A stretch of 64,000 bases of DNA from DATJLY01 sp963729295 (lineage in GTDB: Bacteria > Pseudomonadota > Alphaproteobacteria > ATCC43930 > CGMCC-115725): assembly GCA_963729295.1 (NCBI GenBank), contig CAVSNJ010000025.1, positions 186,001-250,000 on the forward strand, in the 5' to 3' direction. The position numbers and the translations under genes are program-made. Under the pieces are notes generated by a model. The model ran no database searches. It was given only the letters and a program-made list of their open reading frames with translations, and had not been told where the DNA came from. How positions within the stretch are numbered: position 1 is the stretch's first letter; every line of letters starts with the position of its first letter. This document shows, one piece after another, positions 55,508 through 64,000 of this stretch.

Positions 55508-55646
55508 GCTTCATCCCCTTTTCACGCGATCGATCGTAGAATAGGCATTGCGGCTTCCGGGCCCCGGCCTTTGTCCCCAAGGTAGCGCCGGGCGACAGAA
55601 ATGCAATTCGGCAAGCGCATTAGTTTCATCTGGGGGAGATCGGGCG

Positions 55647-58600
55647 ATGTCCCTTCGCACGGAGCAGTTGAAGGATGAAGCCGTCGCGGCCGCGTCGGCG
55701 CTCGCGGCCGACCGGCTCGGCAGCGCGCGCGCCGGCATGGTGCAGCGCTTCCTGAAGCAATTTTATGGCCGCGTGCCGCCCGCCGACATCGTCGAGCGCC
55801 AGCCCGAGGACCTTTATGGCGCGGCGCTGTCGTTGTGGCAGTTCGCGCAGGCTCGCCTTCCCGGCCGCGCCAAGCTCCGCGTCATCAATCCGCGCCTCGA
55901 GGTCGATGGCTGGCGCGCGCCGGCGACGGTCGTCGAGATCGTCAACGACGACATGCCGTTCCTGGTCGATTCGGTCACCGCCGCCTTGAACGGCGAAGGC
56001 GCGACGGTGCGCCTCGTGATCCACCCCATCCTGCGCGTCGAGCGTGCCCGCGACGGCAGGCTCGATGCCCTCGACGACGCCGAGACCGGCAAGGGCCTGC
56101 GCGAATCGGCGATGCATGTCGAGATCAGTACGATCACCGACGAGCGCCGGCTCGAGGCATTGCAGGCACGGCTCGCCACGGTTCTGGCGGACGTGCGCGC
56201 CGCGGTCGAGGATTGGCGCACCATGCGCGAGACGTGCCAGAAGCTCGGCGGCGAACTGCGGGGCGCTTCGCTTCCCGTGGGCGGCGAGGAGTTGGCCGAG
56301 GCGACCCAGTTTATCGACTGGCTCGCCGACGACAATTTCACCTTCCTGGGCTATCGCGAATACCGCTATGGCGGCGGCGCGAACGGCGGCGGATCGCCCG
56401 ACATCCTGCCGGGCAGCGGGCTGGGCATCCTGCGCGACGAATCCGTCATGGTGTTCGACGGCTTGCGCAATTTCGCCGGCCTTGCGCCCGAGGTGCGTGC
56501 GTTTCTCATGGAGACGCGCATCCTTAGCATCAGCAAGTCGAACCGCCGCTCGAGCGTGCACCGGCCGGTGCGCTTGGACACGGTGGCGGTGCGGAAATTC
56601 GACGCCCACGGACAACCGGTGGGCGACCGGCTGTTCGTCGGCCTCTTCACCTCGCAGGCCTATGCGAAAAGCCCGCTCTCGATCCCGGTCCTGCGCCGCA
56701 AGGTGAGCCGCACCATCGAGCGCGCCGCGTTCGAGAAATCGAGCCACGATGCGAAGGCGTTGCAGCACATTCTCGAGGCCTATCCGCGCGACGAGCTCTT
56801 TCAGATTTCCGAGGACGAGCTTTTGGACACCTCGCTCGGCATTCTCGGCTTGCAGGAACGCCAGCGCACGGCCCTCTTCGCGCGGCTCGACCCCTATCGC
56901 CGCTTCGTCTCGGTCTTCGTCTATGTGCCGCGCGAGCGCTACAACACCGAGCTGCGCCAGCGCTTCGTCGCGATCCTGGAAAAAGCCTATCGCGCCCGCG
57001 TCGACAGTTTTTCGACCCAGCTCGACGAATCGGTGCTGGCGCGCGTTCATTTCATCCTGACGACGCCGCAAGGCCCGATCGAGGTCGATCAGGTGGCGGT
57101 GGAGCGCGATCTCGCCGAAGCGGCGCGAAGCTGGTCCGACCAGTTGCAAGAGGCGCTGACCCAGGCGCTCGGCGAGGAAAAGGGCGTCGGCCTCTTCCGC
57201 CGCTATGGCGCGGCGTTTCCGTCCGACTACCGCGAGCATTTCCCGGCGGCGGCATCCGTTTCCGATGTCGAGCGCATCGAGGAAGTTCGCACCGGCACGC
57301 CGCTCGCGATGACGCTCTACCGTCCGCTCGAAGCGCTCGCCAACGAGCTGCGCTTCAAGATCTACCGGCTGGGCGCGCCCGTGCCGCTTTCGGACATCCT
57401 GCCGATGCTCGAGCACATGGGATTGAAGGTGATCGCCGAGGTCCCGTACGAGATGCGGCCCGCCGACAGCGCCGAGCCGGTGTGGATGCAGGACTTCTCG
57501 CTCACCGCCGCGGGCGAGATCGATCTCGGTCATCTGAAGCCGCGCTTCGAGGAGGCGTTCGCTTGCGTCTGGGGCGGCGCCATGGAAAGCGACAGCTTCA
57601 ACCGCCTCATTCTCCTGGCCGGGCTCGACTGGCGCCAGGTCGTGGTGCTGCGGCTTTACGCCAAGGTGATGCGCCAGGCCGGCAGCGCCTATAGCCAGGC
57701 CTACATGGAGGACACACTCGCCGCGCACCCGATCCTCGCGGCAAAGCTCGTGCGGCTCTTCGAGCGGCGCTTCGACCCGGCGCCGGCGCCGGAGAACGCG
57801 CGCGAGGCCGAGGCGCTGGCAAAGGAGATCGAGGCCGATCTCGACGCCGTGACGAGCCTCGATGAGGACCGCATCATCCGTGGGTTTTTGACGCTCGTGG
57901 TGAAGTCGCTCCGCACCACCTATTACCAGCGCCCGCAAAAACCCTATCTCGCGGTAAAGCTTGCGAGCCGCGACATCGATCTCTTCCCGCTGCCGCGGCC
58001 GATGTGCGAGATCTACGTGCTCAATCCGCGCGTCGAGGCCTGCCATCTGCGCGGCGGCAAGGTCGCGCGCGGCGGCATCCGCTGGTCCGACCGCAAGGAG
58101 GATTTCCGCACCGAGATCCTGGGCCTGATGAAGGCGCAGATGGTGAAGAACGCCGTCATCGTGCCGACCGGATCGAAAGGCGGCTTCGTCGTGAAGCGGC
58201 CGCCGGCGCAGCGCGAAGCGCTCCAGGCCGAAGTGGTCGCCTGCTACACGTTCCTGATGCAGGGCATGCTCGATCTTACCGACAATATCGTCGGCGACAA
58301 GCTCGTGCCGCCCGCCGACACGGTGCGTTACGACGGCGACGATCCCTATCTCGTCGTCGCGGCCGACAAGGGCACGGCGACGTTCTCCGACATAGCGAAC
58401 GGCATCTCCGGCAATTACGGGTTCTGGCTCGGCGACGCCTATGCCTCGGGCGGCTCGGACGGCTACGACCACAAGGCGATGGGCATCACCGCGCGCGGCG
58501 CGTGGGAGACGGTGAAGCGCCATTTCCGCGAGCTCGACCTCGACATCCAGTCCAAGGATTTCACCTGCGTCGGCGTCGGCGACATGTCGGGCGACGTGTT

Positions 58601-60431
58601 CGGCAACGGCATGCTGCGTTCCGAACACACGAAATTGCTCGCCGCCTTCGACCATCGCCACATCTTCCTCGATCCCGATCCCGATCCGGCGAAGAGCTTC
58701 GCCGAGCGCAAGCGCCTCTTCGATCTGCCGCGGTCGTCCTGGGCCGATTTCGACAAGGGCCTCATCTCGAAGGGCGGCGGCGTCTTCGAACGCAGCCTCA
58801 AATCGGTGCCGCTTTCGCCGGAGGTGCGCGCGCGGCTCGGCATCGAGGACGAGCGCTTGACGCCGATGGAGCTGATCCAGGCGATCCTCAGGGCGCCGGT
58901 CGATCTTTTGTGGTTCGGCGGCATCGGCACCTATGTGAAGGCGGCGCACGAAACTCATGTCGACGCCGGCGACCGCACCAACGATGCGCTCCGCATCAAC
59001 GGCGCCGAGATCACGGCGCGCGTCGTCGGCGAGGGCGCCAATCTCGCGGTGACGCAGGCGGGCCGCATCGAGTACGCGTTGAAAGGCGGCCGCATCAACA
59101 CCGATGCCATCGACAATTCGGCGGGCGTCGATACCTCGGACCACGAGGTCAACATCAAGATTCTGCTGAATGCCGCGGTCGCATCGGGCGACTTGACGAC
59201 GAAGCAGCGGAACGAGCTTTTGCACGCAATGACCGACGTGGTGGGATCGCTCGTGCTGCGCGACAATTATCTGCAAGGCCTGACGATCTCGCTCGAGGAG
59301 CATGAGCGCGCGCAGCGCTTCGACCGCCATATCCGCCTGATGCGCGAGTTGGAGCGCGCGGGCAAGCTCGACCGCAAGGTCGAAGGCCTGCCCGACGAGG
59401 AAGCGCTCGCCGAGCGCATCCAGTCGCGCCAGGGCTTCGTGCGGCCGGAGCTGGCCGTGCTCATGGCTTATGTAAAGACGACGCTTTACGAAGATTTGCT
59501 CGAATCGGACGTGCCGGAAGATCCGCAGCTGGTCGACGATCTGCTGTCGTATTTCCCGCCCGTTCTGGTCGAGCGCTTCCGCCCCGGCATCTTGGCGCAT
59601 CGCCTGCAGCGCGAGATCGTTGCGACGTTTGCGGCGAACGATCTCGTCAATCGCGCCGGCATCTCCTTTCAGTGCGAGCTCAGCGAGCTCACCGGGCGCG
59701 GACCCGGCGAGGTAACGCGCGCCTATATGATCGTGCGGCGCATCTATGAGCTCGACGCGTTCTGGGACGGCATCAACGCGCTCGACAACAAGGTTCCGGC
59801 CGCCATGCAGCACGAGATGCTTCTCGGCGTCGGCCGGCTCGTCGAGCGCGCGACCGCGTGGTTCCTGCGCGGCCAGAAGCTCGATATCGCCGCCGAGACG
59901 CTGGCCTATCGTTCGGGCATCGCCGCGCTCGCCGAGGGGATCAACCAGATCCTGCCCGATTCGCACCGCAAGGGGATGCAGGATCGCGCCCACGCGCTCG
60001 AAGGGGCCGGCGTGCCGGCCGAGATCGCAGTGACGGCGGCGCGGCTCGACTTCCTGCACTCGGCGGTCGATATCGTCCGGCTTGCGTTGCAGACACGGCA
60101 GAACGTCGTCGAGCTGGGCCGCCGGTTCTTCGCCATCGGCTCGCGCTTCCGGCTCGACGCGCTGCGCGTTGCCGCGCGTAAGCTCAATTCGCACACTGCC
60201 TGGCAGAAGCGCGCAGTTGCGGCCGTAATCGAGGATCTTTACGCGCAGCAGGCGGAGCTCACCGCCAAGGCCGTCGCCGAGAGCCACGATTTCGAGGCGT
60301 GGATCGCGCGCCACGAGCGCGATCTCTCGCGGCTCGAAGCGTTGGAGCGCGAGATCGAAGGCGCGCCGGCGCCCGATCTCGCCATGCTGACGGTCGCGAC
60401 GCGGACCTTGCGCGGATTCCTGGCGAGCTAA
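55647..60431 (+). CDS. gdhB: NAD-specific glutamate dehydrogenase (large, ~180 kDa type)
   Basis: A 1594-aa cytoplasmic enzyme that oxidises glutamate to 2-oxoglutarate and ammonium with NAD+. It belongs to the long GDH class (Bac_GDH). The N-terminal half holds regulatory ACT-like segments ('TVVEIVNDDMPFLVDSVTAALN'); the catalytic part around residues 800-1190 has 'CHLRGGKVARGGIRWSDRKEDFRTEILGLMKAQMVKNAVI', 'GSKGGFVVKRPP' and 'VGVGDMSGDVFGNGMLRS'. ATG 55647 is chosen; the frame stays open upstream. The 3' end overlaps the convergent CHAT gene by 4 nt. Confidence 0.95.
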   Translation: MSLRTEQLKDEAVAAASALAADRLGSARAGMVQRFLKQFYGRVPPADIVERQPEDLYGAALSLWQFAQARLPGRAKLRVINPRLEVDGWRAPATVVEIVNDDMPFLVDSVTAALNGEGATVRLVIHPILRVERARDGRLDALDDAETGKGLRESAMHVEISTITDERRLEALQARLATVLADVRAAVEDWRTMRETCQKLGGELRGASLPVGGEELAEATQFIDWLADDNFTFLGYREYRYGGGANGGGSPDILPGSGLGILRDESVMVFDGLRNFAGLAPEVRAFLMETRILSISKSNRRSSVHRPVRLDTVAVRKFDAHGQPVGDRLFVGLFTSQAYAKSPLSIPVLRRKVSRTIERAAFEKSSHDAKALQHILEAYPRDELFQISEDELLDTSLGILGLQERQRTALFARLDPYRRFVSVFVYVPRERYNTELRQRFVAILEKAYRARVDSFSTQLDESVLARVHFILTTPQGPIEVDQVAVERDLAEAARSWSDQLQEALTQALGEEKGVGLFRRYGAAFPSDYREHFPAAASVSDVERIEEVRTGTPLAMTLYRPLEALANELRFKIYRLGAPVPLSDILPMLEHMGLKVIAEVPYEMRPADSAEPVWMQDFSLTAAGEIDLGHLKPRFEEAFACVWGGAMESDSFNRLILLAGLDWRQVVVLRLYAKVMRQAGSAYSQAYMEDTLAAHPILAAKLVRLFERRFDPAPAPENAREAEALAKEIEADLDAVTSLDEDRIIRGFLTLVVKSLRTTYYQRPQKPYLAVKLASRDIDLFPLPRPMCEIYVLNPRVEACHLRGGKVARGGIRWSDRKEDFRTEILGLMKAQMVKNAVIVPTGSKGGFVVKRPPAQREALQAEVVACYTFLMQGMLDLTDNIVGDKLVPPADTVRYDGDDPYLVVAADKGTATFSDIANGISGNYGFWLGDAYASGGSDGYDHKAMGITARGAWETVKRHFRELDLDIQSKDFTCVGVGDMSGDVFGNGMLRSEHTKLLAAFDHRHIFLDPDPDPAKSFAERKRLFDLPRSSWADFDKGLISKGGGVFERSLKSVPLSPEVRARLGIEDERLTPMELIQAILRAPVDLLWFGGIGTYVKAAHETHVDAGDRTNDALRINGAEITARVVGEGANLAVTQAGRIEYALKGGRINTDAIDNSAGVDTSDHEVNIKILLNAAVASGDLTTKQRNELLHAMTDVVGSLVLRDNYLQGLTISLEEHERAQRFDRHIRLMRELERAGKLDRKVEGLPDEEALAERIQSRQGFVRPELAVLMAYVKTTLYEDLLESDVPEDPQLVDDLLSYFPPVLVERFRPGILAHRLQREIVATFAANDLVNRAGISFQCELSELTGRGPGEVTRAYMIVRRIYELDAFWDGINALDNKVPAAMQHEMLLGVGRLVERATAWFLRGQKLDIAAETLAYRSGIAALAEGINQILPDSHRKGMQDRAHALEGAGVPAEIAVTAARLDFLHSAVDIVRLALQTRQNVVELGRRFFAIGSRFRLDALRVAARKLNSHTAWQKRAVAAVIEDLYAQQAELTAKAVAESHDFEAWIARHERDLSRLEALEREIEGAPAPDLAMLTVATRTLRGFLAS

Positions 60432-63400
60432 CGCCCGGCGCCGCCTTCGCCGGCCAAGGTGAACGGCCCCCAGATCGAGGGATGCGCGAAGGCCGCGGGC
60501 AAGGTCTTGTCATCGAGCATCGCCAGTTCCGAGCGCCGCAACGCCTCGGCGCGGCCGATCTTTGGATCCTGCGCCAGCGCCGCAAACGCGCCCGTCGTGA
60601 GCTTCACCGCGGCCTTTGAGGCTATCGACCAATTCGATACGAGAATGGCGCGGCTCCCGGCATAGAAGAACGCCTTCGCCAAGCCCGAGAGCCCTTGGGC
60701 GCCGGGCGTGCCGTCGCCCGCCGCCGTGTTGCAGGCCGAGAGCACGACCCAGTCGGCGTCGAGCTTCAGCCGCGCTATCTTCGATGCGGTGAGGAGCCCG
60801 TCGTTGTCGGCGGACGGCGCAGCCGGCGGCGTCAGCACCAGTGCCGGCTCGGCGAGGCCCGTGATGTCGCCCGACATGAGCCCGTGCGTCGCGAATTCGA
60901 TGACGCGGAACTGCGCGAGATCGGCCTCGCGCAGCAGCGGCTCGCTCGCGCGGTCTTCGAGATAGAGCGAGGAGGCGGGCGCGCCGAGCGCGGCGGCGAC
61001 GCTGCGGATCTCGTCGGCCGTCTCGGGGAGGCGCGGTAGCTCGCGCAATTTGTCGGGATCGGCGATCCCGCCCTTGAACAGATCGGCGAGGTTGGCGACC
61101 CCGCGCGTCGCTCCCGAATCGCCCTTGAGCAGCGGATCGCCGATGCCGATGAAGGGCGACGACGCCTTCGACGTCACCACCAACTGGCGGAGCGCCTTGA
61201 GCGAACTCACGCCTGGCAACACGGTGATCGCATAATCGCGCACAAACCACGCGAGATCGCGATGCGCGGCAAGGTCCTTCGGGTCGTTCGCCGGCGCCTT
61301 GGTGACCAGAACGCCGAACGGCAAGCTTTCGAGCGCCCCGTCCGGCACGATCATCACATGATGGACGCCGGCGAGCAGCGGCACCGCGGGTGCCACGATC
61401 TTCTCGTAGAGCGCATACGCCTCTTTCGCCGGATAGGGACGAAGGTCCTGATTGACGGCGGGATCGAGGTTGGCGCGCAGCGACTTTACCTCGGTCGAAA
61501 GATCATTCGCGCTCATCGCGATGTCGAAGAGGTCGGCGCCATGCTGGCGCACCGCCCAGACCCAGCTTTTCTTCGCGCCGGCGACGTAGACGAGGAGCGC
61601 CTCGTCCGCGGCGAGATAGGACTGCACGCTTTCGAGCGTAGCAGGCTGAGGATCGATCATTTCGGCATAGCCGGGAAAATCATGCGCAATCTGCTTGTCC
61701 AGCGCGACAACCTTTTGGGCCGCCGCATTGAGATCCGTGCGTAGGTCTTTCTCCGCCGCCTGGTTCTGTGCGTCGCTGGCCTTGCCGAGCGTGTCGATCA
61801 TGGCAGAATCGAGCGTCTTCCACTGCTGCACCGCGTCCTGCTGCTCGCGGATGAGCGACGCGAGCGCATCCGTACCCGAGCCAAAGCGCGCGGCCATTCC
61901 GGCGAGCGCTTCGGCCGCGCTCGAGGATTGCGCATATTGCGCGGTGCGGAACGTCGCCTTGACCATGGCGTCGTGGCGGTCGGGCGACTTCGCCGCGCTC
62001 TCCTCGGCGAGCGTGATGTTGAGGAGGAAGGGCTGACGATGCTGACGCTCCGCGTCATCATCGTCGCTGAGCTTGCGGGACGCCTCGCTGGTGTAATGCT
62101 GCACCAGGATATCGACCGCGCGATCACTCGCCTGCAAGGCACCGTCCGCATCGCCCGCCGCCTCGTAGCAGAGCGCGAGATCGTCGAGCGTCTGGGCCAG
62201 CATCGGATGATCGGCGCCGACCGCCCCCTGCTCGATGTCGAGCGCGCTCTTGAGATTCGCTTGGGCGTCCACCTGATCTCCTTCGTCGCGTTGCGCAGCG
62301 CCGAGCGCCGACCGCGTCCGCGCCGTCTCTGGATGAGTGGGGCCAAGCGCCTTCATCTCGATCGCCAGCGCACGTTTCAGGAGCGGCTCGTATTGCTGCG
62401 GCGGCGCGTTGCGTACGCGGTGCAGCATCGCCAGATTGACGAGGGTCGCCGCGACGAGACGATGCTCCGGCCCAAACGCCTTCTCGCGGATCGCCAGCGC
62501 GCGTTGGTAGAGCGGCACGGCGAGCACAAAGTGCCGTTCCATCACATAGATCAGCGCAAGGCTGTTGAGCGAGGCTGCGACGGCGGGGTGTTCGGGGCCC
62601 AAGGCCTTTTCGCGGATCGCGAGCGCACGCTTCGCCAGCGCCTCGGCATCGGCATAGCGGCCCTCGGTGCGATAGACGATGGCGAGATCGTCGACCGTCA
62701 CGGCGACGATCGGGTGATCGGCGCCGAACGCCTTTTCCCGGATCGCCAGCGCGCGCTGCAACAGCGGCTCGGCTTCGGCGAAATGGCCTTCTGCGAGATA
62801 GACCGAGGCAAGGGCGTTGAGGCCCGTCGCGACGGCGGGATGGCCGGCCCCGCGGTCCTTCATGTCGAGCGCGAGTGCCTCCTTGTCGAGCTTCTCCGCG
62901 TCGGCGTAGCGTCCGAGCTCCAGGTCGAGTCCGGCGGCGACGCGCATCGTATCTGCATCGCGAGCGGAATTGGGCGTCTTCTGGAGGATGACGAGCGCGC
63001 GGTTGACCAGCGGCACGGCCATGCGATAGCGGCCTTCGGCGCGGTAAAGCCCGGCAAAGCCGGCGAGCGTCGGGACGAGCCGCGGATCGTCGGCACCGAA
63101 CGATTTCTCGAAGATCGCAAGCGCGCGGGCATAAAGCGGCTCGGCATCGAAGAACCGGCCTTCGCTGCGATAGATGTTTGCGAGTTGATTTAAGCTCTGC
63201 GCGACGAGCGGTTGGTCGCTGCCCACGGCTTTTTCGCGGATCGCCAGCGCGCGCGTGACGAGCGGTTCGGCCTCGTCGGTGCGGGCTTCGAGGACATATG
63301 TGCGCGCGAGATAGCTCAGGCTTTGCGCGACCGTCTGATGGTCCGGTCCGAGCTGCGCCTCGTGGATTTCGAGCGCGCGCTTGAAGAGCGGCTCGGCGGC

Positions 63401-63550
63401 GGCGAAATGGCCCTGGCCGAGCTCCGCCTGACCCTGCTGCTCGGCCTGGCGCGCGTCCTCGAGCGCTTCCTTCTTCTGCTGCGCCTCGGCATGGCCGGCG
63501 GCGAGGAGCAGCGCCGCGCCGAGCGCGAGACAGAAAGCGAGAGCGCGCAT
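60428..63550 (-). CDS. Exported TPR-CHAT peptidase-like protein
   Basis: A 1040-aa protein. Residues 1-23 are a signal peptide (ends AEA). Residues ~40-480 are ten or so 42-residue TPR repeats of the kinesin-light-chain type (recurrent 'ALAIREKAFG.DHP.VA'). Residues ~740-1035 are a CHAT domain (caspase-like clan CD peptidase) with the catalytic dyad His889 in 'EFATHGLMSGD' and Cys940 in 'VVLSACNTAAGDG'. CHAT proteins cleave partner proteins in several bacterial defence and signalling systems; this one is probably periplasmic or secreted. Its ATG overlaps the stop of the upstream hydrolase (TGATG). Confidence 0.93.
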   Translation of the reverse strand: MRALAFCLALGAALLLAAGHAEAQQKKEALEDARQAEQQGQAELGQGHFAAAEPLFKRALEIHEAQLGPDHQTVAQSLSYLARTYVLEARTDEAEPLVTRALAIREKAVGSDQPLVAQSLNQLANIYRSEGRFFDAEPLYARALAIFEKSFGADDPRLVPTLAGFAGLYRAEGRYRMAVPLVNRALVILQKTPNSARDADTMRVAAGLDLELGRYADAEKLDKEALALDMKDRGAGHPAVATGLNALASVYLAEGHFAEAEPLLQRALAIREKAFGADHPIVAVTVDDLAIVYRTEGRYADAEALAKRALAIREKALGPEHPAVAASLNSLALIYVMERHFVLAVPLYQRALAIREKAFGPEHRLVAATLVNLAMLHRVRNAPPQQYEPLLKRALAIEMKALGPTHPETARTRSALGAAQRDEGDQVDAQANLKSALDIEQGAVGADHPMLAQTLDDLALCYEAAGDADGALQASDRAVDILVQHYTSEASRKLSDDDDAERQHRQPFLLNITLAEESAAKSPDRHDAMVKATFRTAQYAQSSSAAEALAGMAARFGSGTDALASLIREQQDAVQQWKTLDSAMIDTLGKASDAQNQAAEKDLRTDLNAAAQKVVALDKQIAHDFPGYAEMIDPQPATLESVQSYLAADEALLVYVAGAKKSWVWAVRQHGADLFDIAMSANDLSTEVKSLRANLDPAVNQDLRPYPAKEAYALYEKIVAPAVPLLAGVHHVMIVPDGALESLPFGVLVTKAPANDPKDLAAHRDLAWFVRDYAITVLPGVSSLKALRQLVVTSKASSPFIGIGDPLLKGDSGATRGVANLADLFKGGIADPDKLRELPRLPETADEIRSVAAALGAPASSLYLEDRASEPLLREADLAQFRVIEFATHGLMSGDITGLAEPALVLTPPAAPSADNDGLLTASKIARLKLDADWVVLSACNTAAGDGTPGAQGLSGLAKAFFYAGSRAILVSNWSIASKAAVKLTTGAFAALAQDPKIGRAEALRRSELAMLDDKTLPAAFAHPSIWGPFTLAGEGGAGR

Positions 63551-64000
63551 CACGGTTGCCCCGCAGGCGGGTGAGCGAGGATCCAGTCGGCCATGATGCC
63601 CACGACTTGCGCCTCGATGCCGAGATAGCCGTGCGGCGCCAGCGCCTCGCAAGGCTGGCTCGTCGCTTCCGTGCTCGAAACCGGCACCAGCTCCTTTGCC
63701 GGCGCGACGACGAGGCGCGCGAGCCCCATTTCGGCCCCGGCAAAATTCGCCGCGGGACAGCGATCGTTGCGATTGTGCACGACGAGCACCGGCACCGCGA
63801 TCTTCTCGAGCGCGACGTTGCTCATGCCGCCCGACCACACGCTCGAGGTCAGCACCGCGCCCGCGACCTGCGGCGGCCCGATCCGGGCCGCGCCGTTGGC
63901 GGCGGAGATCGAGCCGTTGCTGGTGCCGACGAGCCACACCGGCAGATGGTTCCGGCGCTTCATTTCAGCGACGATCGCGGCGATATCCTGCGCCGCCTCC
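63550..64000 (-). CDS. Alpha/beta-hydrolase (partial, runs off the window end)
   Basis: The C-terminal ~149 residues of an alpha/beta-hydrolase-fold protein: nucleophile elbow G-T-S-N-G in 'VWLVGTSNGSISAANGA', the acid region 'IAVPVLVVHNRNDRCP' and a histidine in 'LAPHGYLGIEAQVV', so the Ser-Asp-His triad looks complete. The frame is open to base 64000 and the N-terminus lies outside. Its stop TGA overlaps the CHAT ATG by one base (TGATG), indicating translational coupling. Family cannot be narrowed from this fragment. Confidence 0.85.
   Translation of the reverse strand, partial: EAAQDIAAIVAEMKRRNHLPVWLVGTSNGSISAANGAARIGPPQVAGAVLTSSVWSGGMSNVALEKIAVPVLVVHNRNDRCPAANFAGAEMGLARLVVAPAKELVPVSSTEATSQPCEALAPHGYLGIEAQVVGIMADWILAHPPAGQP

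Noticed and set aside
55626..60314. A ~1,560-codon open frame on the minus strand
   Set aside because: It mirrors the NAD-glutamate dehydrogenase gene, which shows clear family motifs. Long antisense frames are expected in GC-rich DNA with strong third-position bias; the minus frame has Arg/Asp-rich, low-complexity translation.

Overview
The window is high-GC chromosomal DNA from an alphaproteobacterium, most likely of the order Hyphomicrobiales (Rhizobiales). The clues are the order rbfA-truB-rpsO-pnp, the order mutM/ubiE-ubiB-coaBC-dut, the run rpsT-dnaA-dnaN-recF-gyrB, an Irr-type Fur regulator, and a large (about 1,600 aa) NAD-dependent glutamate dehydrogenase. Most of the sequence is core chromosome. 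Accessory pieces sit between the conserved blocks. No rRNA, tRNA or CRISPR array was seen.

Region by region. (1) 1-4.7 kb: a ParDE-like toxin-antitoxin pair lies directly against the translation/RNA operon rbfA-truB-rpsO-pnp. (2) 4.7-13 kb: a GDPD-type phosphodiesterase, a flavin oxidoreductase, then an iron/oxidative-stress block (irr, rubrerythrin, a CCG-type Fe-S protein, DUF3501), followed by DUF155, ParB-like, SH3 and 2-hydroxyacid dehydrogenase genes. (3) 13.3-23.7 kb, minus strand: a Rieske oxygenase, an MDR oxidoreductase, moeB-like, cysK, an Rrf2 regulator, dut, coaBC, an inserted island (short repeats, an orphan ORF, an IS1595-family transposase), then ubiB and ubiE. (4) 23.7-33 kb, plus strand: mutM, a small exported protein, an enoyl-CoA hydratase and the rpsT-dnaA-dnaN-recF-gyrB replication block. 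(5) 33-43 kb: a nitronate monooxygenase/GST/GST operon, a PaaI thioesterase, a dihydroxyphthalate-decarboxylase-like protein, an RcnR/DmeR-type regulator with a P-type metal ATPase, a di-heme peroxidase, an AcpA-type phosphatase and a ZIP transporter. (6) 43-49.3 kb: a six-gene operon with a ThDP enzyme, one ABC ATPase, two substrate-binding proteins and two permeases. (7) 49.5-64 kb: a lone receiver protein, a large FHA-type surface protein, gentisate dioxygenase, a VOC protein, a nitrile-hydratase-beta-like fragment, a PmtA-like methyltransferase, NAD-glutamate dehydrogenase, and an exported TPR-CHAT peptidase coupled to an alpha/beta hydrolase that runs off the end.

Functional themes. Iron and oxygen stress are linked through Irr and the rubrerythrin cassette, which has an Irr-box-like palindrome over its promoter. 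Cobalt/nickel export is suggested by the HCHH regulator fingerprint, its C-tract operator and an atypical P1B ATPase. Aromatic-compound use is suggested by the Rieske oxygenase, the 4,5-dihydroxyphthalate-decarboxylase-like protein and gentisate dioxygenase.

A caution on quality. Seven genes, among them the probably essential coaBC, are split by eight apparent +1 insertions, mostly in short homopolymers. This looks like residual sequencing error, not gene decay, so these genes are annotated across their frameshifts. The strongest leads are the exported CHAT peptidase with its coupled hydrolase, the dual-receptor/dual-permease ThDP operon, the Irr-box cassette, the metal-export pair, and the FHA-like protein with an unusual C-terminal half.
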